Assembly (NCBI GenBank): GCA_015485355.1
Contig: WFTQ01000004.1
Span: 1-64,000 of the forward strand
Direction of reading: 5' to 3'
DNA length: 64,000 bases
Source: a bacterium
GTDB lineage: Bacteria; Calditrichota; Calditrichia; RBG-13-44-9; J042
Positions 46,401 to 56,137 of this stretch are shown one piece after another. The translations under genes were made by a program, and so were the position numbers. The stretch's first letter is position 1. The number at the start of each line of letters is the position of its first letter. The notes beneath the pieces are model-generated. The model was given only the letters and a program-made list of their open reading frames with translations. It had not been told where the DNA came from and did not search any database.

Positions 46401-47906
46401 TTAATCCTCAAACACCCGATCCACGGGAATGATTTCTACATGCTCCGGCTTAACCCGTAAAGGATAGGCGGCAATCTCTTGGTCCTCTTCCAGGATTTCG
46501 GCTGGTTTGGGGGTGGGATACTGGATCGGGCTGGGCGTATTGTTTACCAGGGCCTGCTTTAAGGCCTGCCCGTCGGCGGTGACAAACACGGCTTTGATGT
46601 TTCGATACTGGAAATATGTCTTAATGGCCTGGTTCACCTCCTGGAGGGTCAATTCATCCATCATCTTTCGAAAGATTTCCAGGTGATGGCCTTTGATGCC
46701 GTAGAAGACATCGTCCATGGCATAGCCCAATTTCATCATGGTGGTCGGGGCAAAATGCAGGATGTAGTTTTTCAGGAATTTGCGGGTGAGTTCAAATTCT
46801 TCCCGGCTCATCCCGTTGTCCACCAGTTTCTGGAGTTCTCTCAAGGCCGCCCGGAAGGCAAACAATCGCGCTTCATTGGGTACCGGACGAATCCAGATCT
46901 GGAATATTTGCTGACGGCGGGCGATATTGGTGGGGGGAAACTGTCGGCGTCCCCCGTTGGGAAAATGTTCGATGTAGGCATAATCGCCGTAATTCAAGCC
47001 CCTCTTTTCCCGGATCACCTGATACAAGTGGGAGCTGGAGTTTCGATGTTCTCCCAACCAAGAGGTGGCCAGCGCCAGAGCATAAAACTCCCGGCTGCCT
47101 CGGGTGACCCCAATAGGATAACCAAAACTGATGGCCGTGGCGCGGGCCGCTTTCTCCACGATGCGTACGTGCAATCCCTCGAATGGACGAGGCTGGGGCG
47201 GTGGAACAGCCGGGGGATTCCCCGCCGGTAAAACCGCAAAATCGGCTTTCATTCGTTCAGGAAAAGAGGCCTCAAAACCGCCACCCAGCCCGATCAATAC
47301 ATTCTCCCGGGTATAGTATGTCCGGTAAAAATTCTTGACCTCCTCGAGCGTAATGGACTGTAAGCTTTTTACATGCCCTTCTTCCAGATGTTGGTAAGGA
47401 GTACCCTGAAAAATAAACTCATACAACACTTCCTTTCCCAGTTCTTCATCGTCCGCATAACGCAATGTGCGCTGAACATAGTTTAAAAAATTGCTTTTCA
47501 CCCGCTGAAAGTCTTTCTCATCAAATGCGGGTTCAAAAAGCACTTCTTTCAGCAACGCATAATAGTCGTCCAGATTGTCCCGATGCACCCGGCCATAAAT
47601 CACGGTCATCTCCTTGTCCACCTGACTATTGATATAGGCCGCCATGGGATACAGCAAATCCAGAATGGCTTCGTAAGAGCGTGTTTTAGTGGCTCCATTG
47701 GTGATCATGGCTGCGGTCAGAGCCGCCAACCCTTCTTTGCCCCGGGGATCGTTCTGGGAACCCACTTTAAACAGAATGCGGAAAGAGATGGTGGGATCGT
47801 CCGCAACGGGTAACAGCACCATATTCTCCTCACCTTTTTGCAACGAACAGCCCCAAAACAGCGATAGAATTACGAAAATGGGTAGGGTAATGGTTTGTTT
47901 CATCAT
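46401..47906 (-). CDS. M16-family peptidase homologue without the zinc motif, lipoprotein
   Basis: 501 aa. Lipobox FWGC (Cys at about 20), then two M16 domains. The HxxEH zinc motif is missing: the equivalent helix reads KEGLAALTAAMITNGATK. It should be the non-catalytic subunit of a heterodimer with the product of the upstream gene, as in mitochondrial processing-type pairs. The ATG overlaps the upstream gene's stop (ATGA), supporting 1:1 expression. Confidence 0.9.
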   Translation of the reverse strand: MMKQTITLPIFVILSLFWGCSLQKGEENMVLLPVADDPTISFRILFKVGSQNDPRGKEGLAALTAAMITNGATKTRSYEAILDLLYPMAAYINSQVDKEMTVIYGRVHRDNLDDYYALLKEVLFEPAFDEKDFQRVKSNFLNYVQRTLRYADDEELGKEVLYEFIFQGTPYQHLEEGHVKSLQSITLEEVKNFYRTYYTRENVLIGLGGGFEASFPERMKADFAVLPAGNPPAVPPPQPRPFEGLHVRIVEKAARATAISFGYPIGVTRGSREFYALALATSWLGEHRNSSSHLYQVIREKRGLNYGDYAYIEHFPNGGRRQFPPTNIARRQQIFQIWIRPVPNEARLFAFRAALRELQKLVDNGMSREEFELTRKFLKNYILHFAPTTMMKLGYAMDDVFYGIKGHHLEIFRKMMDELTLQEVNQAIKTYFQYRNIKAVFVTADGQALKQALVNNTPSPIQYPTPKPAEILEEDQEIAAYPLRVKPEHVEIIPVDRVFED

Positions 47907-49237
47907 TGTTCTCCCTTCAGTATGATCACCGTCCGTTGGGCTTTCACGAAATAGCGTTGTGCGGCGGCTCGAATATCTTCGGGTGTCAATTGAGCCATAT
48001 TTGCATGAAGTTGATCAACGGCCCGGAGGTCGGCAGTCAGAGCAATCCATCGAGCCAAACGCGAGGCTACATGATCGGGCGTGTCCAGACCCATCAAGAA
48101 AGAATACCGGGTGTGTTTTTTCTCCCGTTCCAATTGCTCCGCCTCCACCAGCTGGTTTCGAAAACGCCTCACCGTTCGATCAATTTCCTGACGGACATAC
48201 GGTATATCTTCCTCCTTTTTCACCATAGAAAAAATGGTCAACAGTTTGGGATCGCGATGAAAACCAAAATCGCTCTGAATAAACTGTACCTTTTGTTCCC
48301 GAATCACCAGCTTCTTGTAAATCTCACTGGTTTGCCCGAAGGCCAGGTTGCCCAGAAGATAGGCTGCCGCAATCATTTTATTCGTGGGATCAAAAGCATC
48401 CCCTTTATAGGCCACGGCGACAATCGGCAAAGTTTTTCCCGGATAGGTAACCTCTTTAAAGCGTTCCTTTTTCTGTCCCGGCTCGGGGGGAATGTCGGGA
48501 GGCACATATCCTTTCTCCCATTGACCATAATAACGATCGATCAATTTCTTGGTGGCCTCTACATCAATGTCGCCAACAATCAGCAACACCACATTATCGG
48601 GCCGGTAAAACCGTTTAAAAAAACGCCGGCTATACTGATAACCGGTGGGCATCTTCTGAATATCTTCCTCAAACCCAATCGTGGTATGCTTGTAGGTGTG
48701 CCGATCAAAGGCGGTATTCAGCAGGGCCTCGTACAAGACCGCCCACGGATTGACTCGACTTTTCCGATATTCGCCGTACACCGCTCCGGCCTCGGTTTTA
48801 AAGGAAAGCTCATCGTACGCGAGGTTCTGAAAGCGATCGCTTTCCAGATCCATGACCCTTTCCAGATTCTCCCGAGAAACCACCAGATAATAGCAAGTGT
48901 AGTCATCCGTGGTATAGGCGTTGGCGTCGGCACCCATTTCGGTGACCAACCGATCGTACACCTCTGCGGGGTAACGCTTGGTACCCCGGAACATCATGTG
49001 CTCAAAAAAGTGGGCAAATCCTGTTCGGCCGGGCTCTACTTCGTCCCGACTTCCCGTCCGCACGATGGAATAATAGGCCACCAGACCGCTGCCCGACATG
49101 GGGATCAGGATGGCTCGCAACCCATTGGGTAAATCGTAGGTTTCGTATTGATACGGAAAAAAGGCGGAATCCCCACGATCGGCCATAATGCCTCCAGCAA
49201 TCCCCAACCATAGTAAACATCCTATCCAATATCTCAT
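47903..49237 (-). CDS. M16-family zinc peptidase, catalytic subunit
   Basis: 444 aa from ATG 49237, which has AGAGGG; the frame is open to 49279. Signal peptide (to about GGIMA), zinc motif HFFEHMMF and the distal Glu within AGAVYGEYRKSR. The second domain starts near FKEVTYPGKT. A periplasmic or surface zinc peptidase acting on short peptides or unfolded segments, paired with the next gene. Confidence 0.93.
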   Translation of the reverse strand: MRYWIGCLLWLGIAGGIMADRGDSAFFPYQYETYDLPNGLRAILIPMSGSGLVAYYSIVRTGSRDEVEPGRTGFAHFFEHMMFRGTKRYPAEVYDRLVTEMGADANAYTTDDYTCYYLVVSRENLERVMDLESDRFQNLAYDELSFKTEAGAVYGEYRKSRVNPWAVLYEALLNTAFDRHTYKHTTIGFEEDIQKMPTGYQYSRRFFKRFYRPDNVVLLIVGDIDVEATKKLIDRYYGQWEKGYVPPDIPPEPGQKKERFKEVTYPGKTLPIVAVAYKGDAFDPTNKMIAAAYLLGNLAFGQTSEIYKKLVIREQKVQFIQSDFGFHRDPKLLTIFSMVKKEEDIPYVRQEIDRTVRRFRNQLVEAEQLEREKKHTRYSFLMGLDTPDHVASRLARWIALTADLRAVDQLHANMAQLTPEDIRAAAQRYFVKAQRTVIILKGEQ

Positions 49238-49365
49238 AACAGCCCTCTTCAATAATGATCCCTTGGCGTTCGGTTTCACTCAAACCCGACTTTGACAAAA
49301 ATTAAAGCTTACCAATTTAGCATTTTATCAACAGGGGGACAACCCGTGGGAGAAAAAAGCGCGTT

Positions 49366-49929
49366 TTACAGCCGTACCCCCTCCAGAGCCAGCAATCGGC
49401 GTTTAATCTCCAGTCCCGCGGCATATCCCCCCACTTCTCCGTTTCGATAAATCACCCGATGACAGGGAACAAGGATGGGGATTTTGTTTTTGCGATTCGC
49501 CTGTCCCACGGCCCGCACGGCTTTGGGTCGGTCAATCCATCGTGCCAGCTCTTGATAGGACACGACCTTCCCGTAAGGAATCTGCTGCAAAGCCCGCCAC
49601 ACCCGTTGCTGAAAAACCGTTCCCGCCTGCCAAAGGGGAAGAGAAAAATTCCGCCGTTGTCCGTGGAAATATTCCCACAGCTGAGATACCGCACTCTCCA
49701 ACAGCGGATGTTCTTCGGGAAAAACCCATTCCTCATCCCAAACTCCTTGGGCAGACTCGTCCCTCAAAAACCGGATTTCCCGCAGATGATGATCATCGGC
49801 CACCAATAGTAAGTTTCCCACGGGAGTATCCATCCGGGTGGCAAACCGACGGTTACTGGAATTCATTGAAAGATACCGTTTTCTGGTGAATGAAAGAGCC
49901 GTTTTTCCTTCCGCCACCGGGTTACTCAT
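49366..49929 (-). CDS. ogt: methylated-DNA--protein-cysteine methyltransferase
   Basis: Direct repair of O6-methylguanine. 187 aa with the helix-turn-helix region YGKVVSYQELARWIDRPKAV and the acceptor cysteine in ILVPCHRVI, followed by GYAAGLEIKRRLLALEG. The start at 49929 overlaps the preceding permease gene by 8 bases. A later in-frame ATG (49866) has no ribosome site. It appears to be the last gene of the efflux operon, a position that may be incidental. Confidence 0.95.
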   Translation of the reverse strand: MSNPVAEGKTALSFTRKRYLSMNSSNRRFATRMDTPVGNLLLVADDHHLREIRFLRDESAQGVWDEEWVFPEEHPLLESAVSQLWEYFHGQRRNFSLPLWQAGTVFQQRVWRALQQIPYGKVVSYQELARWIDRPKAVRAVGQANRKNKIPILVPCHRVIYRNGEVGGYAAGLEIKRRLLALEGVRL

Positions 49930-51145
49930 ACCTCAAGGCATCGATGACGTTTAAATAAGCCGCTTTATAGGCCGGATAAAATCCCGAAATCAAACCCACC
50001 ACCGTAGTCACCAGGACCGCCGCGATAACGGACCATGCCGGGATTGACATGGGCCATTGCAACAGGAGGGCAATCAATGCCGCCAAGACGACCCCTCCCA
50101 GGATGCCCAACAATCCCCCCAAAAGACACAGAACAATGGACTCGGTTAAAAATTGGCGAAAGATATGTCCCCTCCGGGCACCGACGGCCCGGCGGACACC
50201 GATCTCCCGAGTGCGTTCCGTCACCGAAACCAACATGATGTTCATCACCCCGATGCCCCCCACCAGGAGGGAAATGACACCCAACAGAATGCCGCCCAGT
50301 TGCACTTTCCCGGCCGTCTGGTTGAAGGATTCCACCAGCGATTCGTTGGAGAAGATATCGAAGTCGTTTTCTTCGCCGGGGGGTACCTTGCGCTCCTTCC
50401 GTAAAACACCGATCACCTCATCCTGGGCCGCCTCGAAGGACTCCGGATTGCGGGCCATTACAGTAATGGCGATGGAGCGCTTTCCATACATTTCTTGCCA
50501 GGTGGTAATGGGTATGACCACGATATTATCCCGACTTTGCCCAAAAGTGGCACTTCCTTGTTTCTCAAAGATACCCACGATTTTGAACTTTTGGCCCTTG
50601 ATACGCACGATTTTTCCCAGGGGGTCTTCGTAAGCAAACAGACGATCGACCACATCCATACCCAGAACGGCCACCCGGGAGCGGATGCGCACATCACGGT
50701 CAATCAGAAATCGGCCATCGGCGATGAAGCGGCCATTGTTGACGGCAAACTCCGGAGTGGCGCCAAAAACAAAGACGTTGGGGTTGGTTTCCTCCCCTTT
50801 ATAAGCGATGCGCACACCGCCTTCATAGACTTCGGCCCCCACAAACCTTACCGAAGGGCAACGTTCCCGAATGGCTCTGACCAGATCCAAGGTCAGTTTT
50901 TTCCGGGGTTTCACGCGCCGCCCCCCGGTACTGAATATCTGGGGCCCATATTGTTGAACCTGAAAGGTATTGGCACCCAACACGTTCAGGTCCCGCTCGA
51001 TGGAACTGCGAAACCCCTCCAACACCGAGACAATCAGAATGACCGTGCCGATTCCAATCACAATGCCCAGGGTCGTAAGCATCGAGCGGAGCCGGTTGGC
51101 AAAGAGTTGATCGATGGCCGTGCGTAATATTTCGACGAACACCAT
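49922..51145 (-). CDS. MacB/FtsX-type ABC permease (second copy)
   Basis: 407 aa: one membrane helix (about 17-40), a large periplasmic MacB_PCD domain (about 45-270) and three C-terminal helices. The hallmark GGIGVMNIMLVSVTERTREI is followed by GVRRAVGARRGHI. It is a paralogue of the upstream permease. It would pair with that protein as a mechanotransmission heterodimer driven by the ATPase at 52387-53100. Confidence 0.93.
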   Translation of the reverse strand: MVFVEILRTAIDQLFANRLRSMLTTLGIVIGIGTVILIVSVLEGFRSSIERDLNVLGANTFQVQQYGPQIFSTGGRRVKPRKKLTLDLVRAIRERCPSVRFVGAEVYEGGVRIAYKGEETNPNVFVFGATPEFAVNNGRFIADGRFLIDRDVRIRSRVAVLGMDVVDRLFAYEDPLGKIVRIKGQKFKIVGIFEKQGSATFGQSRDNIVVIPITTWQEMYGKRSIAITVMARNPESFEAAQDEVIGVLRKERKVPPGEENDFDIFSNESLVESFNQTAGKVQLGGILLGVISLLVGGIGVMNIMLVSVTERTREIGVRRAVGARRGHIFRQFLTESIVLCLLGGLLGILGGVVLAALIALLLQWPMSIPAWSVIAAVLVTTVVGLISGFYPAYKAAYLNVIDALRYE

Positions 51146-51160
51146 GGGGATGTCACCTGC

Positions 51161-52387
51161 TTATTCGTATCGTAATGCATCGATGGGATTGAGGCGGGCG
51201 GCCTTATAGGCCGGATACAATCCCGATAAAAGCCCTACCGCGGCGGCGAAAAAGAAACCGATGAACACCGTGACCGGAGAGACCCCCGTTTCCAGATGCA
51301 TGTACTTCAGGGGCACCTGAGCCGCCAGTATGCCCAATACCACTCCCAGAAAACCGCCAACCAGACTGATGGCTAAGGATTCGGTAATAAAGTGGAACAT
51401 GATCTGCTTACGAGTAGCCCCCACGGCCTTGCGGATGCCAATTTCGCGGGTACGCTCGGTAACGGAAACCAACATGATGTTCATAATACCGATGCCGCCC
51501 ACCACCAGGGAAATAGTCGCAATGATGATCACCACCAGAAACGACGTGCCGGTAAGTTTGCGGTAAAAATCGGTCAGCATGTCTTGCTGATTGATGGCGA
51601 AATTATCGTTTTCCCTGGGAGACAGTTTGCGCACCCGCCGGAGAATCCCTCGCACTTCGTCCTTCATCGGTTCCAGATCGGCGGGGTCTTTCACCTTTAA
51701 GGCAATGGTAATGCTCCGTCGATGGAAGGTATAGCCGCGAAAAGCGGTATAGGGTATAATGGCCTGATTGTCCATATTAAATCCAAAAAAGCTTCCTTTT
51801 TTTTCCAACACCCCGATAATTTTGTAAGGGAATCCATTGATTTTAATCCGCTTGCCCAAAGGATTTTCTTTGCCAAACAGTTCTTCTTTCACACTCTGAC
51901 CGATGATACACACCGGTCGGGCGCTGCGCACCTCGGTGGCGGTGAACCAACGACCCAGCTCGGTTTCGATATTATGGGTTTCGGTATACTGTTCATTGCA
52001 ACCAACGACATACACGCCCTCCAGACTCTGGTTCCGATATTCGATGGCGCGCATGGATTCAAAGACCGGCGTCATCCAGCGGGGATAGGTCGCATACCGA
52101 ACCAGTGCCTGATATTCCCGAATGGTAACGGGAGGACGATTACGCAACTCAAAATAATTACCCGTAATCACCCAGGGGAATTTGCTGACGTACACCGTGG
52201 TCGATCCCAGATTGGCGAATTCGCCTTCCACGTACTGATTGATCCCCTGAATGAGCGTTAAGATGAAAATGATGGCCGCGACACCGATGAGTATGCCTAA
52301 CGTGGTTAAAAACGCCCGGATTTTATTCGCCAGAAGCGCATCCCAGGCAAAGCGCAGGTATTCCCGTGTGCGGGACCAGAAAACCAT
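51161..52387 (-). CDS. MacB/FtsX-type ABC permease (first copy)
   Basis: 408 aa with the same layout as the following gene: N-terminal helix, MacB_PCD periplasmic domain, then GGIGIMNIMLVSVTERTREI and three helices. Its ATG overlaps the stop of the ATPase gene (TGATG), so translation is coupled. It does not carry its own nucleotide-binding domain, unlike true MacB. Confidence 0.93.
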   Translation of the reverse strand: MVFWSRTREYLRFAWDALLANKIRAFLTTLGILIGVAAIIFILTLIQGINQYVEGEFANLGSTTVYVSKFPWVITGNYFELRNRPPVTIREYQALVRYATYPRWMTPVFESMRAIEYRNQSLEGVYVVGCNEQYTETHNIETELGRWFTATEVRSARPVCIIGQSVKEELFGKENPLGKRIKINGFPYKIIGVLEKKGSFFGFNMDNQAIIPYTAFRGYTFHRRSITIALKVKDPADLEPMKDEVRGILRRVRKLSPRENDNFAINQQDMLTDFYRKLTGTSFLVVIIIATISLVVGGIGIMNIMLVSVTERTREIGIRKAVGATRKQIMFHFITESLAISLVGGFLGVVLGILAAQVPLKYMHLETGVSPVTVFIGFFFAAAVGLLSGLYPAYKAARLNPIDALRYE

Positions 52388-53100
52388 CAGGCCTTTTCCT
52401 CCACGGACTGAGTCATCGCCTCAATGTTTTCAATTTTTCCATCCCGCAGATGAATGATTTTGTGGGCATGCCGGGCGATGAAATCTTCGTGGGTCACCAG
52501 AATAATGGTGTTCCCCTGGGCGTGAAGATGGTCGAAAATTTCCATGATCTCCTCCCCGGTTTTACTGTCCAGATTTCCCGTGGGTTCATCGGCCAAGATG
52601 ATGGAGGGATCGTTCACCAGGGCCCGGGCAATCGCCACTCGCTGACGCTGCCCCCCGGAAAGTTCATTGGGTTTATGATGCATCCGGTCGCCCAGCCCCA
52701 CCTTTTCCAAAGCAAGGCGGGCTTTTTCCTTGCGTTTACCGCCGGGCAACCCGTTATAAATCAACGGTAGCTCCACATTGTGCAGCGCCGTCGCCCGCGG
52801 CAATAAATTGAATGTTTGAAACACAAACCCGATTTCCTTGTTCCGAATTCTGGCCAGAGCGTCATCACTCAACCGGCTGACATCCTGACCATTTAACAAG
52901 TAACGCCCCCGCGTGGGCACATCCAGGCAGCCGATAATATTCATCAATGTGGACTTCCCCGATCCCGAAGGCCCCATGATGGCTACATATTCTCCCCGGC
53001 CGATGGTCAAGGTGACGCCTCGTAACGCGTGCACCTGGGTCAGGCCCAGGACGTAAATTTTATGAATCTCCTGGAGACGAATAATCGGTTGATCTGCCAT
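52387..53100 (-). CDS. MacB/LolD-type ABC ATPase
   Basis: 237 aa. Walker [10 protein letters not shown], signature [15 protein letters not shown], Walker [15 protein letters not shown] and the switch His in [13 protein letters not shown]. Belongs to the LolD/MacB/FtsE branch that works with FtsX-fold permeases. It lies between the adaptor and two permeases. Confidence 0.96.
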   Translation of the reverse strand: MADQPIIRLQEIHKIYVLGLTQVHALRGVTLTIGRGEYVAIMGPSGSGKSTLMNIIGCLDVPTRGRYLLNGQDVSRLSDDALARIRNKEIGFVFQTFNLLPRATALHNVELPLIYNGLPGGKRKEKARLALEKVGLGDRMHHKPNELSGGQRQRVAIARALVNDPSIILADEPTGNLDSKTGEEIMEIFDHLHAQGNTIILVTHEDFIARHAHKIIHLRDGKIENIEAMTQSVEEKA

Positions 53101-53145
53101 CGGCGTTTTACCCGTTTTTAAGTGACGTCCTCACGCGAAAAAGGG

Positions 53146-54381
53146 TCATCGGGAATCCCGGCCCCTTTCGCGCTTGCGGTTATTGACTTTCACTCGATGC
53201 CCATCGTTCAGGGTCCGGCTCAATACGCGATACGGTCCGGTCACCACCTCCTCCCCTTCGGTTAAACCGGAAAGCACCTCGTAATAGCTATCGTCGCTGA
53301 TCCCCAGTTTTATCGGGCGCATTTCCACAATACCGTCCTTGACCACAAACACAACTTCCATCAGATCGTCTTTCGCCTTGCGCGATGTTTTCCGGGCCCC
53401 TTCGGTGTCCAGGGAGGCCTGCATGTGCTTTTCTTCGGGACTCAGCTTACGCTCCAGCACCTTGCGTTCCCTCACGGTGACGCTCTGAATGGGAACATTC
53501 AACACATTGCGGTGGGTTTCGGTAGCGATATCGGCGGTGGCCGACATGCCCGGGCGAAAATCCGGCAACCGATTCAACAACTTGACCCGAACCTCGAAGT
53601 TGGTCACTTCTTCCACCGTGCCTTGACCCTTGGTGATGGCCGAATTGGAAATTTCGGTCACGATCCCTTGAAACACGGTGTCCGGGAAGGCATCGATTTC
53701 CACCAGGGCGGTATCTCCAGGATTCACATTGATGATATCATTCTCGTTCACTTCAATGCGGGCTTCCATTTCCGACAGATCGGCCACAATCAGGATGACA
53801 TCTTCCTGGAACTGCGACCCCAGGGCAATTTCTCCCACTTCCTTATTTTTTTTGATCACCACCCCATCGATTGGGCTTACCAACACCGTCCGACGGAGAG
53901 CATCTTCGGCCTCCCGGACACTGGCTTCCATCTGCCGTAAGCGTCCCAGTGCCTGCAGGTATTTTGCCTCGGCAATATCCAGATCGGCCTTGGAGGTCAA
54001 GTCCTGTTTAAATAACTCCTGGGCACGCTGGTATTCATTTTCCGCCAGGGTCAGATTGGCCTCGGCTTCCATCAAGGAAGAACGTGCCTTTTCTAAAGAC
54101 GCTTTGTACTGGGCCTGTTCCAGTCGCACCAGTACCCGGCCCGCTTTTACCGAATCGCCCTCACCCACATAAATCGCCTCAATCTTTCCCGATATGCGGG
54201 CACTGATCTTGACCTCGGTCACCGGAAAAATCTTCCCGTTTCCGGTAACCATCTGGGTAATGTCGTCGCGGAACACCTTTTCGGTTTGCACCTCGATGGC
54301 CGCTTCGCCCCGTTGAAGGTTCAGGTAAACCATCAGCCCAATGACGAAAACGACCCCAAGAATTGTCAGAATTTTTTTCAT
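53146..54381 (-). CDS. HlyD/MacA-type periplasmic adaptor
   Basis: 411 aa from ATG 54381 (AAGGA upstream); a TTG three codons earlier is the longest start. N-terminal membrane anchor (about 3-21), lipoyl halves (GKIEAIYVGEGDSVKAGRVL and VLVSPIDGVVIKKNKEVGEI), an intervening coiled coil and a beta-barrel domain (PDTVFQGIVTEISNSAITKG). It bridges the inner-membrane ABC complex and TolC. Confidence 0.94.
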   Translation of the reverse strand: MKKILTILGVVFVIGLMVYLNLQRGEAAIEVQTEKVFRDDITQMVTGNGKIFPVTEVKISARISGKIEAIYVGEGDSVKAGRVLVRLEQAQYKASLEKARSSLMEAEANLTLAENEYQRAQELFKQDLTSKADLDIAEAKYLQALGRLRQMEASVREAEDALRRTVLVSPIDGVVIKKNKEVGEIALGSQFQEDVILIVADLSEMEARIEVNENDIINVNPGDTALVEIDAFPDTVFQGIVTEISNSAITKGQGTVEEVTNFEVRVKLLNRLPDFRPGMSATADIATETHRNVLNVPIQSVTVRERKVLERKLSPEEKHMQASLDTEGARKTSRKAKDDLMEVVFVVKDGIVEMRPIKLGISDDSYYEVLSGLTEGEEVVTGPYRVLSRTLNDGHRVKVNNRKRERGRDSR

Positions 54382-54424
54382 AGGTTCCAATCCTTACGTT
54401 TGTATGCGGTCAAACCGATCACGT

Positions 54425-55768
54425 TTAATACATTTCCGCCAATCGCCCAATGGCTTCTAACAAGCGGGCATAGTTGATGATGGCATCGTATTCTGCGCTG
54501 ATCAGGATTTGCTCGGCCCGGGTAAGATTTAACTGCGCCTCCCGCAGCTCCAGAGCCGTGCCCGAACCAATGCGGTACCGCTCCTGGGCCAGACGATATT
54601 CTTCCCGCGAAGCCTCCAGATTGTCCTGATTGATAGCGATGATCTCGTCAAAAGCCTTCAGGTTGTCATACAAGGATTTGATATTGGAAATCAGATTCCG
54701 CTGATAATCCAACAACTCTTCCCTTAGTAACTTCTGATTCACCTTCGCCTTTTGTACATTGATATAATCGGCAAAACCATTGAACAAGTTCCAACTCAAC
54801 TGCAACCCGATCGTCCAGGTGTATTCACGTTCGAGCTCGCGATAAAGCCCTTCGAACTCGGGTACCCGACGCGAATAACTAAAGAACGAACTGATCTGAG
54901 GCCAAAAGTTACTCGATGCCAGCTTGGCCTGAAGTTGCATACTTTGCAAATCCATTTTTAATTTTTTTAACTGGGGATTTTTCTCCAGGGCTTCTTGAAA
55001 AAGGTTATCGATGTTTTCCAAGTATTTTTTGAACTCCAGCTCGGTAACGATTTCCAGCGGTTCCCGGGGATCCCGTCCCATGGCAATGTTCAAATCCTGC
55101 CTGGCCTTTTCCACCAGGTTCTTTTGATTCAGATACTGGATGCGATCGTTGCCCAGATTCACCCGGGCACGGTAGACGTCCACCTGGGCAACCGAGCCCA
55201 GTTCATACATGCTCTGGGCCCGATCCAATTGCTCCTGGCTCCGACGGATCGCCTCCTCATACACCTCCAACAATTTCTGTTCCTTCAACAGGGTAAAATA
55301 GCGTTCCATCACCGTCATCACGGTTTTCTGCTTTTCGGACTCAAAATTGTAGCTTTCCGCCTTCTGATCCACCCGGGTCTTCCGAATGTTGTTCCACCAG
55401 AACCCCCCATCGTATATATTCTGATTTAAATTCAGGCTAAAACTATAGTCGGTTTGCCGGGTAATCCGGTTCAAAGCGGGGATGCCTTCGCCCACATATT
55501 CGCCTCCCAGGTAGGAGGTCGGCCCACGCTCGAAACGAAACATTCCGTAGGATATCCGCAAACTGGGCAATATGTTCTGGAATGAACCTTTGTAATTATA
55601 GCGGGCCAGACTCAATTGCTGGGAAGCAACCTTGATCTGAGCGTTTTCCCGGAGGGCAATGCGGATGCAATCCTCCAGCGTCAATGGTCGAGCCGACTGA
55701 GCAGGTAAAGTGGGTAGCCCGAATCCCATCACCAATGTCCCTACCATCCAGACCCAGAATCTTTTCAT
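54425..55768 (-). CDS. TolC-family outer-membrane efflux protein
   Basis: 447 aa from ATG 55768 (GGAGGAATT). Signal peptide to about LPAQSA, then two long helical OEP repeats: LTLEDCIRIALRENAQIKVA opens the first, and YRLAQERYRIGSGTALELRE lies in the second. First gene of the operon tolC-hlyD-ATPase-permease-permease. The pump may export a macrolide-like compound, peptide or lipoprotein-type cargo; this cannot be told from sequence. Confidence 0.94.
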   Translation of the reverse strand: MKRFWVWMVGTLVMGFGLPTLPAQSARPLTLEDCIRIALRENAQIKVASQQLSLARYNYKGSFQNILPSLRISYGMFRFERGPTSYLGGEYVGEGIPALNRITRQTDYSFSLNLNQNIYDGGFWWNNIRKTRVDQKAESYNFESEKQKTVMTVMERYFTLLKEQKLLEVYEEAIRRSQEQLDRAQSMYELGSVAQVDVYRARVNLGNDRIQYLNQKNLVEKARQDLNIAMGRDPREPLEIVTELEFKKYLENIDNLFQEALEKNPQLKKLKMDLQSMQLQAKLASSNFWPQISSFFSYSRRVPEFEGLYRELEREYTWTIGLQLSWNLFNGFADYINVQKAKVNQKLLREELLDYQRNLISNIKSLYDNLKAFDEIIAINQDNLEASREEYRLAQERYRIGSGTALELREAQLNLTRAEQILISAEYDAIINYARLLEAIGRLAEMY

Positions 55769-56137
55769 AATTCCTCCATTGTATTTACCCTTCCCCATCC
55801 CAAATGATCGATGATTTGACAACCGTACCCTTCTTGCCGGCTTGGCACAAAGATTCCCTCGTCCTCCCTTCCAGGGTTCAAACGGCGCAGGCCGTTTTCA
55901 CCGCCTCCGCAGGATCACTTCTCGCTTCTATGAAAACCGTTTAAGAGAGATCATCCTTCGGTAACCGACCGCTCATCCCTCCCTATACCCCAACCGCGGG
56001 GTTTCCGGGACATCCGTACCGCGGCCCGAATTCCCCCCGAAAAGGTTGCGGGCCTCAGGGTAACTTTTTAAAAAGGGCGGCCACGGATAAAACGATCAAC
56101 GGGAACCGGCTTTCACTTGTTCTACCCCGTTTCGGCC
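55769..56137. other. intergenic region without a gene
   Basis: Upstream region of the efflux operon. A short palindrome CTTTTTAAAAAG (about 56063-56074) lies downstream of the Yip1-like gene. No regulator-binding site was recognised. Confidence 0.4.

Noticed and set aside
47906-49132. 408-codon plus-strand frame over the M16 peptidase
   Set aside because: Mirror frame of a clear zinc peptidase; composition (many His, Ile, Gly) is typical of a shadow frame.
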